Of a stretch of DNA of 64,000 nt, positions 9,640 to 21,802 are shown one piece after another. The position numbers and the translations under genes were made by a program. This DNA comes from Phytophthora hibernalis (Eukaryota; Oomycota; Peronosporomycetes; Peronosporales; Peronosporaceae): positions 124,001 through 188,000 of the forward strand of contig JAAKBF010000252.1 of assembly GCA_012656075.1 (NCBI GenBank). Reading direction: 5' to 3'. The notes below the pieces were generated by a model, which saw only the letters and a program-made list of their open reading frames with translations, made no database searches and had not been told where the DNA came from. Numbering within the stretch: position 1 is the stretch's first letter; each line of letters opens with the position of its first letter.

Positions 9640-10800
9640 CTACCTCTTCGGGCTCTTCATGCATCTGATTCCGACCGGCAGCTTTTTCTCGAAATAGGTT
9701 TCAATCGCGGCCTGCATTGATGTCACTAAGGCTTCCGGCACAACGAATGTCCATGCATACTTGCCTGTCCCTGCATCGGAGATCTCAACTACAGTCGGGG
9801 ATGTGCCAGTAAAAACCACGTCCTCCATGATGACAGGATATCCTCCCAGCACTTCTTTCACACAATCTAAGTTTCGTGTATGAGCTGACCATTGCATCAG
9901 CCTCACAACGTTGACAGTCAATCCTTTCGGATAGGTCACAGTGATGTACCTTCGCATAGCACCATGTGAAGCTAATCTTTTGCTCTCTCGGTTTCCCTCA
10001 ATGTGAGGAGGCAGATTCATCTCATCAACAACTCGATTACCAGCTCCAGCCCCCAGCGTAACTAATTCTACTTGCTTGTCATGTTGTGGAGACATGATTT
10101 GTGATTGGGTCGCGGAAATACTTGTAGCTGCGTTTTCTTGCGAGGTCACAGAGCCAAAATCGACCCCATTGCAACCGGCGTTACACTTGGTTGTGTCGCT
10201 GCCGTCGTTGATAATGGCATGTGACAGCTCAGGCACACCCAAAGTATCTAATGGAATTTGAGAGGCAGAAGGACATGAGTCCAGGTCTGCAAAATTCCAC
10301 ACCGGTCCTTGAAGCAACCTTGATGTGCTGCATGATTCTGGGTTATTATCAGGCAGTGAAGATGTAGTCGATAACGTTGCCGCTTGTTGGGTTAACGTTG
10401 CTGGTGGTGACCCCGTTTTCATCGATAGCGTAGTCGAGGTCACCGTGTGCGCTACAGGATGGAATGCTGTTTCTAACCATGTGTCTTCATCAACCTCCAT
10501 CATATCCTCCAGGTCTAGAAAGTAGTCGTCGTCATCTACTGCGAGTTCTACGTCCAATTCTACTTCCTGTTCTGCTTTCGAGTCGGGCGTATCCGATTCG
10601 CCCGAAGATGCTGCATCGTCAGGATGCGAATTGACCTGCTCGCCATCAGTAATCATGTGATCATCTCCTCCCAATGTTGAATTTTTGGTAGAAGTTTTTG
10701 CTTGATAGCCGCGTTAGGCTGTCGATCACGGGGTCGAAAACAGACCTGGATATGTTGTACTTCTCAGCGTGAGTAAGAACGACACGAACACTTCGTTCGC
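9640..10800 (-). pseudogene. MULE-b linker: post-SWIM helical part and acidic region
   Basis: From 10800 downward the frame reads RSVRVVLTHAEKYNISRS and later DSLTRLSSKNFY, the helical segment that commonly follows the SWIM finger in Mutator-like proteins. A 344-residue open frame (10674-9640) follows, with an acidic half (EVELDVELAVDDDDYFLDLE) and a more conserved C-terminal half (MRRYITVTYPKGL, YAWTFVVPEALV). No known domain was recognised in the second half. GCAACGTT words at 10374, 10393 and 10883 lie inside translated sequence. A frameshift near 10820 separates this from the transposase. Confidence 0.5.
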
Positions 10801-10806
10801 TTCGTT

Positions 10807-12657
10807 CTAAGCGGACAAATGCAACTTGACTTGTCTTGCTCCCGTAACCCAGCTGGCTAAGCGTGTTAACGTCGCTATTAGGGTTAACGTTGCGGCGTTT
10901 TTCAGTCGAACCTGATCCAAGACTGGTGAAATATCCGACACACCCTCGTCAATCTTGTCCGACCATGTTGCTGCTATATCCATGTCCCAACGAGCATCCA
11001 ATGCAATGGGTGGAAGTTGATCAAACCCCTGCCCTTCACTTGCAACAAACATGAGATGCTGGCATGGGAGATGCTGCGACGTATAGAATGCGCATGTGCA
11101 AGTCCAGGCAATATCATCACACCTGAATGCTCTGCATTTTGAAAAGACTTCCCACGTAAAGTCTTCAGCTTTCTCGCATGTGGTGTCTTTCTTCAAAATC
11201 ACGAAACGATCCCATTGACGACGCACTCTTTTCAGCACGTACTTACTCATCCCAGAAGAAATTCTTTTCAGGAAATGGGGGATGGTCGCAGGTGATCGAG
11301 ATCGACGGCCGTGCCTCTTAATGTCATACAGCACTTGGGTGACCACAGTGGCTTGGTGTGTGAGCAAAGAAGTCACCATCTTGTCGATACTAGTCTTTTT
11401 CCCCAACAATCGTTTCAGCAAATTCCAATTGGACTCAATACGATTTGTCGTCGTATTCCCCGCTGAAAAGTATGTACTGCGAATGTAGTTTGCCCACATG
11501 CTCCGACAACCCCTCCAATTATCGTTGAAGTAGGCAAGTACATCAGGGTGCTCCTCTTCTGCAAACGTTTTGAGCTCCTCATACCAGCGCAAATACGTAG
11601 TCTCAGTCGGGCTATTCAAATCACAGCACAAAACAAAACCGTACAGTTTAGTGATTGCACTTAGTCGGGGTTGTGAAAGCTCCGCACCTGTACAGCATAT
11701 TGGCGAAACAGCGCTGGACAGTATCTCTTTCCACCGGCTTCAGACCAAATCGCCTCCCTAGCAGCTTCTTCCAGTAAGCAAGGGCGTGAAATTGACATAG
11801 CAAAACCTTGGCTTTGGGAAAACTTTTCTCAAGAACGCTCCACTCTACAAAGTGCTTGTCAATGACAAACGTCTGAATACTGGTCCATGTTTGTGGGTTC
11901 TTCTCCTTGAAGTAGCGGAATATAGCAGTCATGGTGTCCGCTCTCTCATTCAATGCCAGAAAGTCTAGCACCGGAATCCCACGTCCAGTTGGCGACGTAG
12001 CAATAAGACTCCCTACAATACACCAACACAGAAACAGTATATGTTAGCATCAATAACGTCGCAATAGCGTCATCAATAACGTTGCACTAACAACATTAAT
12101 ATGGCAACGTTGCTATAAAAGTGCTGCGCCACCTGCGTTGATCGCTGCCTTACCTAAGTGGAAGACGAGGTTGTTGGTCCCGTGAGTGAAATCCAGTGCG
12201 AGGTTTTCTCCCCACTGCTGACACGCCAACTTCTGGACTCGGGTCTGGATGACGATGCCGCATGTGATATCAAGGTCGTCTTGTATCATGAGTACGTCGC
12301 TCCCATCTACTTGCTTCAAGGCGTGAAGTAAGGCTTTTAGGCGCTCTTGAGCAGTCGAGCCATGTTGCATACGTCGGAGTACATTTCGAATCAATTGTGA
12401 AGAAACTCTTTTCCCTTTGAAAAACATTACATTTTGTAAGAAAAACAAAATGCCAACAAATATTCAACTGCCTACTCACCCAGCTCGTTCGTCGCGTAGG
12501 TGGCGATTTGGCTGGAGCTCATGTGCGCATCAGCGAGGACAGCTATGTTGTCAGCAACAGGGCCATCGGACGGCACGTCGTTGATCCCGTTAATAAAACG
12601 GCCATTATCTGCACGGTGATTATGGAGACGCCACTCGTTTTTAAAACGACGCACCAA
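10807..12657 (-). pseudogene. MULE-b Mutator-like DDE transposase with SWIM zinc finger
   Basis: Exons on the minus strand: about 12657-12482 (SSQIATYATNELG), 12420-12155, 12010-11690 and 11620-10807. The likely DDE residues are D in ALDFTHGTNN (near 12192), D in FVIDKHFVEWSV (followed by LCQFHALAYWKK) and E in TTNRIESNWNLL. The SWIM finger WTCTCAFYTSQHLPCQH has the CxCx(n)CxH form. Introns have normal GT/AG ends and contain AACGTTGC words. Near 12650 the frame must shift by one base to join the upstream exon (FDATVMKVATQDEGAIW). The enzyme would cut and rejoin the element ends in the nucleus. Confidence 0.85.
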
Positions 12658-12864
12658 ATTGCGCCTTCATCCTGGGTCGCTACCTTCATAACCGTAGCAT
12701 CAAATCGCGCTTTGCAATCGGTGAAGTTAGAATGGGCCTCACGAATACCCTCGCTTCGACTCGCTTGCATAACGCCGTGGATACAACGAATTTTTTTGAA
12801 CCCGAACTTGAACTCGTGGGGGACCGATGAGTTATCAGGCCTGCGCTCATGTAAATGTCATAGA

Positions 12865-13221
12865 TTAGTATGAGCCAGAACTAGAACAATTTAGTGCTGC
12901 GTTCCCTTTGCATTTAGCAACCGTCTTGCTTGAACGAATTCGAAAGCGAAAGCCCTGAGAATGGGCATATGCTTCCAAAACCAACGCTACCTGATCCCAG
13001 GAGCGGTAACCCCTGCGTGGGACCGGCTCCCCGTACACGTGTACATCCAAATGCGCCGACGCAATCTCGTCTCTTGACTCTGATATCCCGCTCTTTCGTT
13101 TGCGTGGTTTTTTCTCCTCTAAGAATCGCGCTTCTTCGGGTAGGTCGATGGGGGCTTGTTCAGGGATCAAATCAGCAAACGGGTCTGCCACTTGCGTGAG
13201 CGGCACGTCGCTATCATTCAT
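12865..13221 (-). pseudogene. MULE-b N-terminal DNA-binding exon
   Basis: The frame opens at the ATG at 13221 (MNDSDVPLTQVADPFADL). It reads into a basic patch (EEKKPRKRKSG) and a FAR1/WRKY-GCM1-like region: SWDQVALVLEAYAHSQGFRF, then KCKGNAALNC, which resembles the Cys/His DNA-binding domain at the front of Mutator-like transposases. Upstream, the same frame contains an in-frame TAG about 12 codons before this ATG, so either this ATG is the true start or the longer product is interrupted. Confidence 0.55.
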
Positions 13222-13559
13222 ATCATCGGTTGAGGCCTATTCATCACTGCTAGAAGCTGGTGCATGCGGAGAGAAGACGCGCCTGATTGCTTTCGACTTT
13301 GGTGTAGAACCGCCTGACACTTGTATCACGGGAAGAATATCAGTAAACACCAACTTCAATATATGCAACGTTTCTATAAGCAACGTTAGTAGAACCTACG
13401 TTAGTAGAAGCAACGTTACCTGAGCATGATCCGCTGCTTCCCATCGGCGTCACGTTCTTACTGCGTGAGGTCGCGTTTTCTTTTGTTTGCTGGTCGCTAC
13501 GTAGCACGCAAAAACTATTATAAATGATAAATACTTTAAAACAGCATGGTGTCATGACC

Positions 13560-14695
13560 CACATTTGCGTCTCTTGGGTACATTCTTCTTTCCTGCCCTG
13601 ATATTTGCCTTCACAGAAGACGTGCTGCTGGAAACCGGCGCGGGCGACACAGCGCCGCCGGAATTCCGCACAGGGGTGCAACGCGGATCCGCTTCTGCGC
13701 AGGAGACTCAGTCTTGTCGAGTATTGGCGGGGGTGATGCAGCCCCGGCAACCTTCTGATTGGACGACGCAGTCGTCCGGGCTGCAGCGTTTTGGGTGGGC
13801 CTTCAGGAACTTAAAATCAAAACACAACGATCATCAACCAAGTACATAAAGCAATGTAAGTTCAGCAAGATAAGCACAGCAACGTTTAACATAGCAACTT
13901 ACATCCACCTCCGGACTTCTGCATGGGAGACGCAGCCTCATTCGTCATCTGCGCGGGTGGCGCAGGGATCCTGGGCGTGGGCGTGAGCAGTCTGGCCCCC
14001 TCGACTTGGGGTGGGCGATGCAGCCTGCCAGGTTTCTTCACGGGTGGCGCAGCGGTGCTAGGCTTCAGTGTTTTGGGTGGGGCTGTGGTGTAGTAAAAGA
14101 ATATAGCGAACGTCAGTAAAGTACTTAATGCAACCTAAATTTAGCAACATAAGCACAGCAACGTTTAACATAGCAACGTTCACCCACATCCGGACTTGTG
14201 CATGGGAGACGCAGCCTCATTTGCCATCTGCGCGGGTGGCGCAGGGATGCTGGGCTTGGGCGTGTTGGATGGGGCTTTGTAATAGAAAAATAGCATAGTT
14301 AACACCAAGAAGATAGGTGAAGCAACGAAAGTAAAGCCACGGGTACCCACCTAGTTCTCGTGTTGTTCGCTTAGTCGAGTTCCCGCCCTTCTTCCGTTTT
14401 TCGTATTGTTTTGGCTGCTCCATAGAACCAGACATATTTGCAACACAGTTTAGATGATTCCTACAAACAAGTAGTCATTAACACGACTTCAAACTTACGT
14501 TTAGGCTCTTTACGAGCCTTCTTTCGCAGTTGCTCACGCGCCGGGCTGTCACTTTCCCCACAGTAGTCTTTATCGCTTGGGTTGTCTTGACCCATTTCCC
14601 GATACTGCGGGGCCTTTCGTGATGCACGCTCGCGCAGGTCCATCGCTGTCGTGCGAACGCTTTTTCTTTCGAAATGGGGGGTTGAGAAATCACGC
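13560..14695 (-). pseudogene. MULE-b N-terminal Pro/Ala-rich exons with internal duplication
   Basis: A run of short minus-strand exons separated by introns carrying GCAACGTT. The first (from the ATG at 14695) is charged (MRDFSTPHFERKSV to REQLRKKARKEPKR). Then come PKQYEKRKKGGNSTKRTTRE, two near-identical exons (IPAPPAQMANEAASPMHKSG and IPAPPAQMTNEAASPMQKSG) and related Pro/Ala-rich exons ending KKNVPKRRKCG near 13560. A possible frameshift lies near 13660. Low-complexity, basic and proline-rich; no function assigned. Whether these exons belong to the transposase gene or to a separate gene inside the element is not settled. Confidence 0.45.
13850..14263 (-). repeat. Duplicated exon plus intron inside MULE-b
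   Basis: About 135 bases at 13850-13985 closely match 14127-14263, a period of about 277 bases. The copies share intron sequence (TAAGCACAGCAACGTTTAAC) and the whole following exon (GCATGGGAGACGCAGCCTCA). Weaker relatives of the same exon are at 14018-14092 and 13720-13810, so this proline-rich exon has multiplied several times. Confidence 0.8.
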
Positions 14696-15170
14696 ATTAG
14701 TACTGATTTACCTCTGCTAAGATCGGCCCTAAGTAAAAGCACACAACTCACTAACCAATGAGTTTCTTTGACGAGAGGGAAAAATTGAGGTAAAAGAGGG
14801 ATTTGGGTCTCTCGTAATTTACGCGTCAGCTATTTGTGGAGCAACGTTATTATTGTTAATGCAACGTTATATTCTTGTGGTTAGGTGTATTTAACGTTGC
14901 AGGACCCACTTCCGCCTCCAACGGCGGCGTAAAAAATGGTCTACGACAGAAGTTGATCACCAGGATCTCTTCAACGCACTTCTTGGCATCTCGAAGCAAA
15001 CGGGTTACGCCTGTGGTGTCTAGTTCGACTGCGTAAGGGGCCTACCGTTTTTACTGGACTCGCTGTTAGTTCTGACTAGGAATAGGCAACGAGTTATCCG
15101 TTTCAATGTGGTGTTCAAATGTTTTCAAGCTCATTGCACGTTTTTCTTAGTGTGGTTCATTGATCAACGG

Positions 15171-18100
15171 ATGAAGACTCGACGCTCTTGGCCAGTGGTC
15201 AGAGCGCTGGTGTCGAAGAACTGGACGATCAAGAGACGTCACCCGTTCGCGACGTGGAGTGAAGTGCTAAACCCGTTGCTTTGCATTTTGCTGTTCGTGG
15301 CGTTGAAGAGATTTGAGCCGGACCTGGACATTCCAGCAGGGTGGGCAACCAGTGACGCGAACAGCTCTGCTCCAGGTCATGGATCCGCTTGGAGTCTCTA
15401 TAGCACGACAGATTACGCGTCGTCGCTCGATGAAGGTTTGAGCAGCGCCGGCATTACTTTACCAGAAAACTCTGCAAATACGAGTAGTAGCAATAACAAC
15501 TCATCAACCGGAATGTCGGCAAGTGCGCTGATGGAAATCCTGAGCAGCAGTCTACGAATTCCGCGGTTCTACTTCACGGAAACGACCATGCCGGGTTTAC
15601 TGCTCAGTTTGTCTCTTCAAGCCCTCATGGAAGGCGACAAACTCAGCGAACTGGGGAACGACGGACTGATGGATTGCGCACTCAAGTTTTTACTGCTAGG
15701 TTACACGGGAGCAGCACACACTACGTACCACGTGCCTGCCGCTTGTCGAGGAAAAGTGGTGCCGTACAAGATCGCCATCACTCCTGACACACCGTTCACG
15801 CGCGAGTACTTTGCTGCAACGATAGAAAATTGGTACCCTCGCATAGCTCTTGCTCCAGCCATACAAGGCATTTCACTTTTGACGATTCCAAGTTTCACCG
15901 ACTCGCACATATTTTTTGCCAACGAGACCGCCATGGAGACGTACATTTCCAACGAAGAATACGGCACGGATGTTGAAAATCCGAAAATTTATGCAGCCAT
16001 TGCCTTCCAAGACTTCCCGCAAGACATGTCAGCCTTTGGTGACTTGAACGGCTACCCGATTGAATATTCGCTGCGGTTGAACTCGACGGGAAGCGTATCT
16101 TCTGTGCCAAAAACGAAGAAGCCGAGACCCAGCCAACTCTTAAAATTCGCTCCAGCATCGAGTATGATGGCGTATACGACGGGAGGGTTCATGACTTTGC
16201 AGACGTTGGTAGCACGCTTTCTCAATTGCATGCCGGCGTGGAACCTTCAGCTAGATTCAAGTAATGTAACGTGTCAAGTCCACCAGGCTGTTATGCCAGG
16301 AGATACAGAAAATGACCGTCGACTGCTGAAGCAACTTGAAAACGATATGCTCATCGGCACAGCTTTCACATTGCTGAATTCTGTCAAGGATTTGATCACT
16401 GAAATGGCTTCTGTGAGCCTTCCAAATGTCTCTGTGGACACAATTCCAGCTCTGAGTTTAGAAAAGCTTTTGGTGCCGATGCGCATAGCGCCCCAGTTCT
16501 TCCACGGTGCAGCTGTCTATGGAAGTCCTACACAAGCATTTCGTTATGCACCATTTTTCGGTAAGGTTGCGTTGGTATTCCCCATAGGCTTCGTCCTATC
16601 CTACCTGTACCTCGTGTCGCGAGTTGTGGTGTCCTTCCTCATGGAAAAGGAAACAAGGTCTCGAGAGCTCATGTGCATCCTTGGAGCACGGAATGGCGAA
16701 GTTTTTGCTGGTTGGGTGCTTGCTTACGTGCCAATTCTACTGCTAGGAGCAATACTCCAAACACTGGGAGCACACGGTATGCTTTTCCCGAAATCAGACG
16801 TAAAGCTGCTGTTTGTATTTTTCTTCACTTTCGCGACGAGCAGCTTTAGCTACGGATTCATGATCAGCAGCTTATTCTCGCGGGCACGAGCAGGGTCACT
16901 AGCGGGTATGGGTCTGTTCTTCATGATGTTTTTCATATCTTACAGCTTCAACGATGATTCCAGTGAGGCAGCTCGAACGCTCGCTGGATTGCTCTCACCG
17001 ATTTCACTTTCACAGGGCGTCGGTGTGATCGCCAAGCTCGAATCCTATGATGTAGGGGTGACTAATGAAAACTCAAACGAAGAAGTCAACAATTTTCGTT
17101 TTGCAAGCGCTGTCGGAATGCAGGTTCTGGACACTCTGCTTTATATTCTACTTGGAAAGTACTTCGAGAAAGTGGTTCCGCAAGAGTTTGGTGTCGCGGA
17201 GAAGTGGTATTTTTTCTCACGAAGGTATATTGGTTCCCGCAGGCTTCGAAGCTCGTGTCGGCTGAAACACTATCGGACGAGGAATTAGATGTTTCGATGG
17301 AGCGTGACACGGTGGAGCCGGTTAGTCTTGACCTTAAAGAGCAAGAAAAGAATGGTCGTGCTGTAGTTATTGCGGGCTTGCGAAAGGAATTTTCAGTCCC
17401 CGGGGGCACGAAGACTGCGGTGGATGGACTGTGGTTGAAGCTCTACGAAGGTCAGATCACTTGCTTACTCGGCCACAATGGAGCAGGAAAACAACGGTAA
17501 TGTCAATGCTTACAGGCATGACAGCACCCTCACATGGAAATGCTTGGGTCCGTGGCCATTCTATCGTTACGGATATGCGGTTCATCCGTCAGTCTCTTGG
17601 CTTTTGCCCTCAGCATAGTGTATTGTATCCAGACCTGACAGTGAAGGAGCACTTGATATTTTACGGGCGTCTTAAGGGAATCGCCGACAGGAGCGAACTA
17701 GAGTTGGAGATGATAAGGAAGATCAACGAAGTCGGCTTGAAGGATAAGAGCCACGTGCAATCGCATGCTTTGTCAGGAGGAATGCAGCGTAAACTGTCAC
17801 TCGCGATAGCCTTCTTGGGAGATAGTTCAGTGGTCTTCCTGGACGAACCAACTGCTGGAATGGACCCGTACAGCCGACGCAGCACGTGGGAGCTTATTCA
17901 GCGCAATCGCGCTGGTCGCGTATTGATTTTGACGACTCACTTTATGGATGAGGCAGACATTTTAGGTGATCGGATTGCCATCATGGCGGAAGGGAAGCTT
18001 CGCTGTGTCGGATCATCGTTGTTCTTGAAAAAGCGCTTTGGTGTGGGTTATCGTCTGAGCTTTGTACGACAGAGTGGTGGCGCTTTAGGCAATGTCACTT

Positions 18101-21100
18101 TACACTCTGAATCCGTCACATTGTTAGTTAAAGAGCACGTACCTCAAGCGCTTGTTGCGTCTGATATTGGAACGGAATTCACGTTTCAACTGCCATATGA
18201 GGCATCTACTAATTTTCCAGCTCTGTTCCGAGAGTTAGAGTCTCGCCAACGTGATCTTGGAATTATTTCTTTCGCAATTTCTGTCACCACACTCGAAGAG
18301 ATATTTCTTAAGGTCGCTGAGGGCAGTATCACAACTGAAGGAGATGTGTCTCCTAATGTAAAACCTTGGGAAACAGCGGTTGGTGTGGAGTCCATGAGCA
18401 ACAATACAAAGGGCGTACCTGACTACGGTGCTTCGGAATCCAGAGTCATGCGGGTTACACCGGTGAGCCCCGTCAAAGCGTTTTTGAACCAGATGAATGC
18501 CTTGCTTCGCAAAAGAGTGCAATGTGGAAAGCGTGATTTCAATATGCTATTCTTCAGCACTATTCTCCCTATCGTCGCCATCTTTATCGGGTTTTCAGCA
18601 CTAAAGTTTAGTACGGTGCTTGTAAATGATCCTAAGCTGGAACTGTCCCCGGTTGTGCAGTATTCACTCGCAAAGCACACACCAGTGCCATTTAGCTGCC
18701 CAAGTAATCTCGGAAATAATACTGCGTGGTGCTCCGAGTTGGTCCGACCAACGTTCTTTTCAGATGGTGCTGCGTACGAGATCGATATTGATTCGATCGT
18801 TTACAGCGCACTGACAGTGCCTACGGTTTTCGGGGTAACCTATGATTCACCTCCAATCGACCCGAATGACACCAGTGGTTACAACCTTCGGTTTGCAGAG
18901 CTTGTCTTCGAAAAGGGATACGGATACGCACCGAATGCAGATATGGCCGGTTCTCCAACGGAGGCTGCCGTTGAAGAACAGTTTGGCGGCTATCTTTTGT
19001 ATGCCTCAGAAACGACAAATACGCTAAGCTACAACATTTTAGCGAACTCATCATCCACACATGCTGCGCCGACGTACAAGCACATGATTGACAGTGCTAT
19101 TCATCGCTTTCTGCTTTCCAAAGCTTTGGGTGTGCAGGAGCCGAGTCCAAACATGACAGTTCGAGTTTCATCACACCCACTGCCGCTTTCTTTCAGGACA
19201 CGTTCCATCTTCAGTTCGTACCTAAGTTTCCCTGCTGTGATTTTTATCGTCATCGCCTTCACGTTCATTCCAGCATCGATAATGCCGTATATCGTCAAAG
19301 AGAAGCAACTGGAACAGAATGCCAAGTACCAGCAACTACTTTCTGGCATGTCATTCTTTGCTTACTGGTTAGCAAACTTCATCTTCGATATGGCACTGTA
19401 TCTCGTGCCAATGGCAGCAGCTATTTTGCTTCTTCGTTCATATGGTGTTACGTCTTCGCTGAGTGGTGGTGAGACTTGCGACTCGTGTACACAAGACGTC
19501 CCCGCTGCCATGGTCACTCTCTTTGTGTTGTTCGGCACTGCGATTGCTCCGTGGACTTATCTGCTTTCCCACGTCATGGAGAAACCTAGCGAGTGCTTAC
19601 TCTATACGGTTATGATCAACTTTTTATTAGGGCTTATGCTGTTGCTTCTGAGCTTCACGATGAATTCATTAGACTCAACTCAAGCAGCTAACGAGGTGCT
19701 AGTTTACATTTGGCGTTGCTCGCCGCTGTTTGCGTTCGGAAATGGACTTCTCAACGTGCTGGTGGCGGATCTCATCGCACTTTTGGGCTCGCCAGCAACG
19801 CGCGTAGTGCTTTTGACACTGATATCGCTGGTACCGACATTTGGTATCTCATGATCGAGTGCCCAGTGTTCATTTTGCTCACTGTAGGGGTTGACATGAT
19901 GCGGGCGGGGAGCATACGCTGGCGAATTGCCCAGTTCTGGTCCAAGCTCGATTCCACACGACGTATTTACAAGCGCGTTCCATGCAACAATGCAAAACTC
20001 CACGTCCAGAAACCTGCCGCGGCCAAAGTTGTTGATATTGAAGATACCGACAAAGACGTAGCGATGGAAGCTCAACGTGTACACGAAAATTGCAGCTCAG
20101 TGGATGCCAGCTCTGAAGTTGTTCAAATCCTCGATCTTGAAAAGAGGTATCCGAATGGGAAACGGGCCGTAAAATGCCTATCGTTTGGCTTGCAAAAAGG
20201 AGAATGCTTTGGGCTCCTTGGAGTGAACGGTGCAGGAAAAACTACGACCATGAAAGTACTCACAGGTGACATCCTGCCAACATCAGGCACAGCAACAATT
20301 AATGGTTTTGACATCCGCAAGGAACGAAGTCGAGCTCGTGATTCGATCGGGTACTGTCCCCAATTCGACGCATTGATCGATTTGCTAACCGTTCGCGAGC
20401 ACCTCGAGCTCTTCGGTCGGATCAAGGGTTTCGCTACATCTGGCATCCTCAAAAAGGAGGTTGACCGATTGCTGGAGAAGCTGCAGATCCAAAGTTTTGC
20501 CAACAAGCTTGCAGGAAACTTGAGTGGTGGAAACAAGAGGAAGCTGTCGCTAGCGATCGCAATGATCGGCGATCCCAGTGTGTTGGTGCTGGATGAACCG
20601 TCCACCGGCGTTGATCCGTTCTCGAGACGTCTCCTTTGGGACGTCATTTTGGAGGCATCAGTGCGGTCTCGACGATCTACGGTCATGTTGACAACGCACT
20701 CCATGGAGGAGTGCGAAGCTCTGTGCAGCAAGGCCGGAATCATGGTGGACGGGGTCTGCGTTGCTTCGGCAGCATTCCTCAATTGAAAAATCGCTTCAGC
20801 GATGGCTGCATGTTGGAATGCAAACTGGAGGAACCCTTGCCGGATGCAGTATCAGCATTGATACATCAAGTTTCTGATCACCTACGAATCTCTCAAGACG
20901 CTTCAATTGCTGCATCACAGGTCGAACAACTCTGCGTAGCTCTTGGGAATACAACACGCTTTTTCAACCGACAAGGGCGTGACAAAAACATCGATATCGC
21001 ATTGTTTTGCGAGTGGTGGCTGCAGGAGGACAACATGCAGCGCCTGGACGACTTCCTCCGAGTCCAATTCGCCGGTGTAGCGCTGCTGGAGCGCCAAGCC

Positions 21101-21307
21101 GACTTCTGCCGTTATAAAGTGGCCGGAGTTTCTTGCCATGGAGAGACGTCAACTGAGCAGAGGACAAGTGTACTGTCTCGCATGTTTGAGGTCGTCGAAG
21201 CCGCCAAGAACCGACTGGGCGTCAAGGAGTACAGCCTCTCACAGACCAGTCTGGAGCAAATCTTCAACTCGTTCGCTCGCCGCCGAGACGAACCCACCAC
21301 AAACTAA
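15171..21307 (+). CDS. ABCA-family full-length ABC transporter
   Basis: No introns are seen. The start is the ATG at 15171 (MKTRRSWPVVRALVSKNW). The order is a first membrane segment with a large luminal loop (to about 16500), a membrane bundle, the first nucleotide-binding domain, a second membrane half, and the second nucleotide-binding domain. NBD1 shows FCPQHSVLYPDLTVKEHL, the signature LSGGMQRKLSLAIAF and Walker B VVFLDEPTAGMDPYSRR. NBD2 shows GVNGAGKTTTMKVLTG, LSGGNKRKLSLAIAM and VLVLDEPSTGVDPFSRR. ABCA proteins usually move lipids. The frame is broken at four places: T6 near 17210, A4 inside NBD1 Walker A near 17490, near 19848, and near 20768. Each is repaired by one added base, and the total then becomes exactly 2047 codons. 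Consensus error is likelier than decay. Confidence 0.9.
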
Positions 21308-21802
21308 TGCGCCATTGATAGTGGATCTCTATTTAACGTTAATGAATCCTCGCAGTACCATGAATGGTTAGTGTCTTGATCTTAATTTGTAGCGAGCCTG
21401 CATTGCTCGGTACTGTACATGTATCCGGAAACATGTATGGTCCGCCCTGTGCACGCCCGATCGTCCTTACCGCAAACAGGATTGAAATGGAGGCGATACA
21501 AACGTCCGACCCTCGAACATCATGAAGGTGTATTGATCCGAGCCTAGATGTCCCTCTCTGTCTGAATTGCATTCGTCCTGCAGGACCTGCAGTGCAGGAC
21601 GACAGACTGTAGTGTCCCGACCTGACCAGGTTGAACTCACCTGTTTCAACGCGACGACAGGCCAAAACTCAGGCCGTCCCTATTGGCAGAAAAACGCTTG
21701 CACCGCCTCTCCCTGACTGAATTTGAGTCGTCATTTACCGATTTGCTCGCTAAAGCTCAAGCGGTACCAACTCAGGCTTCCTTTACAGACAGCAAGTGAG
21801 TC
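21308..21802. other. Intergenic region with a candidate initiator
   Basis: No coding frame is convincing. A short local inverted repeat is present near 21577-21600 (CTGCAGGACCTGCAG). At 21731-21746, TCATTTACCGATTTGC resembles the oomycete initiator (TCAYTYY) followed by a flanking ATTTGC-type element, 57 bases before the next ATG. This would place transcription start of the glucanase there; it is inference from the motif only. Confidence 0.35.

Larger units (their letters stand above)
6859..14904 (-). mobile_element. MULE-b: ~8 kb Mutator-like element with fused Ulp1-type protease
   Basis: All coding pieces lie on the minus strand in the order N-terminal proline-rich exons, DNA-binding exon, DDE transposase, SWIM finger, acidic linker and C48 protease. 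Candidate ends are a perfect 14-base inverted match, TCCTGCAACGTTAA at 6859-6872 and its complement at 14891-14904. Between these ends the word GCAACGTT/AACGTTGC recurs in nearly every intron and spacer; outside them I found only one (near 5309). The terminal match is weakened because the word itself is abundant here. No target-site duplication was established. An in-frame TAG near 13230 and frameshifts near 12650 and 10820 mean this copy is broken as printed. Confidence 0.65.

Noticed and set aside
13340..13750. Separate 136-residue gene on the minus strand
   Set aside because: The frame mixes exon and intron sequence; the neighbouring frame matches the Pro/Ala-rich exons of MULE-b.
15171..21307. 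ABCA gene as a true pseudogene
   Set aside because: All four breaks are single missing bases, motifs of both ATPase domains are unchanged, and repair gives an exact codon number. Neighbouring essential genes show the same pattern, so consensus error fits better.
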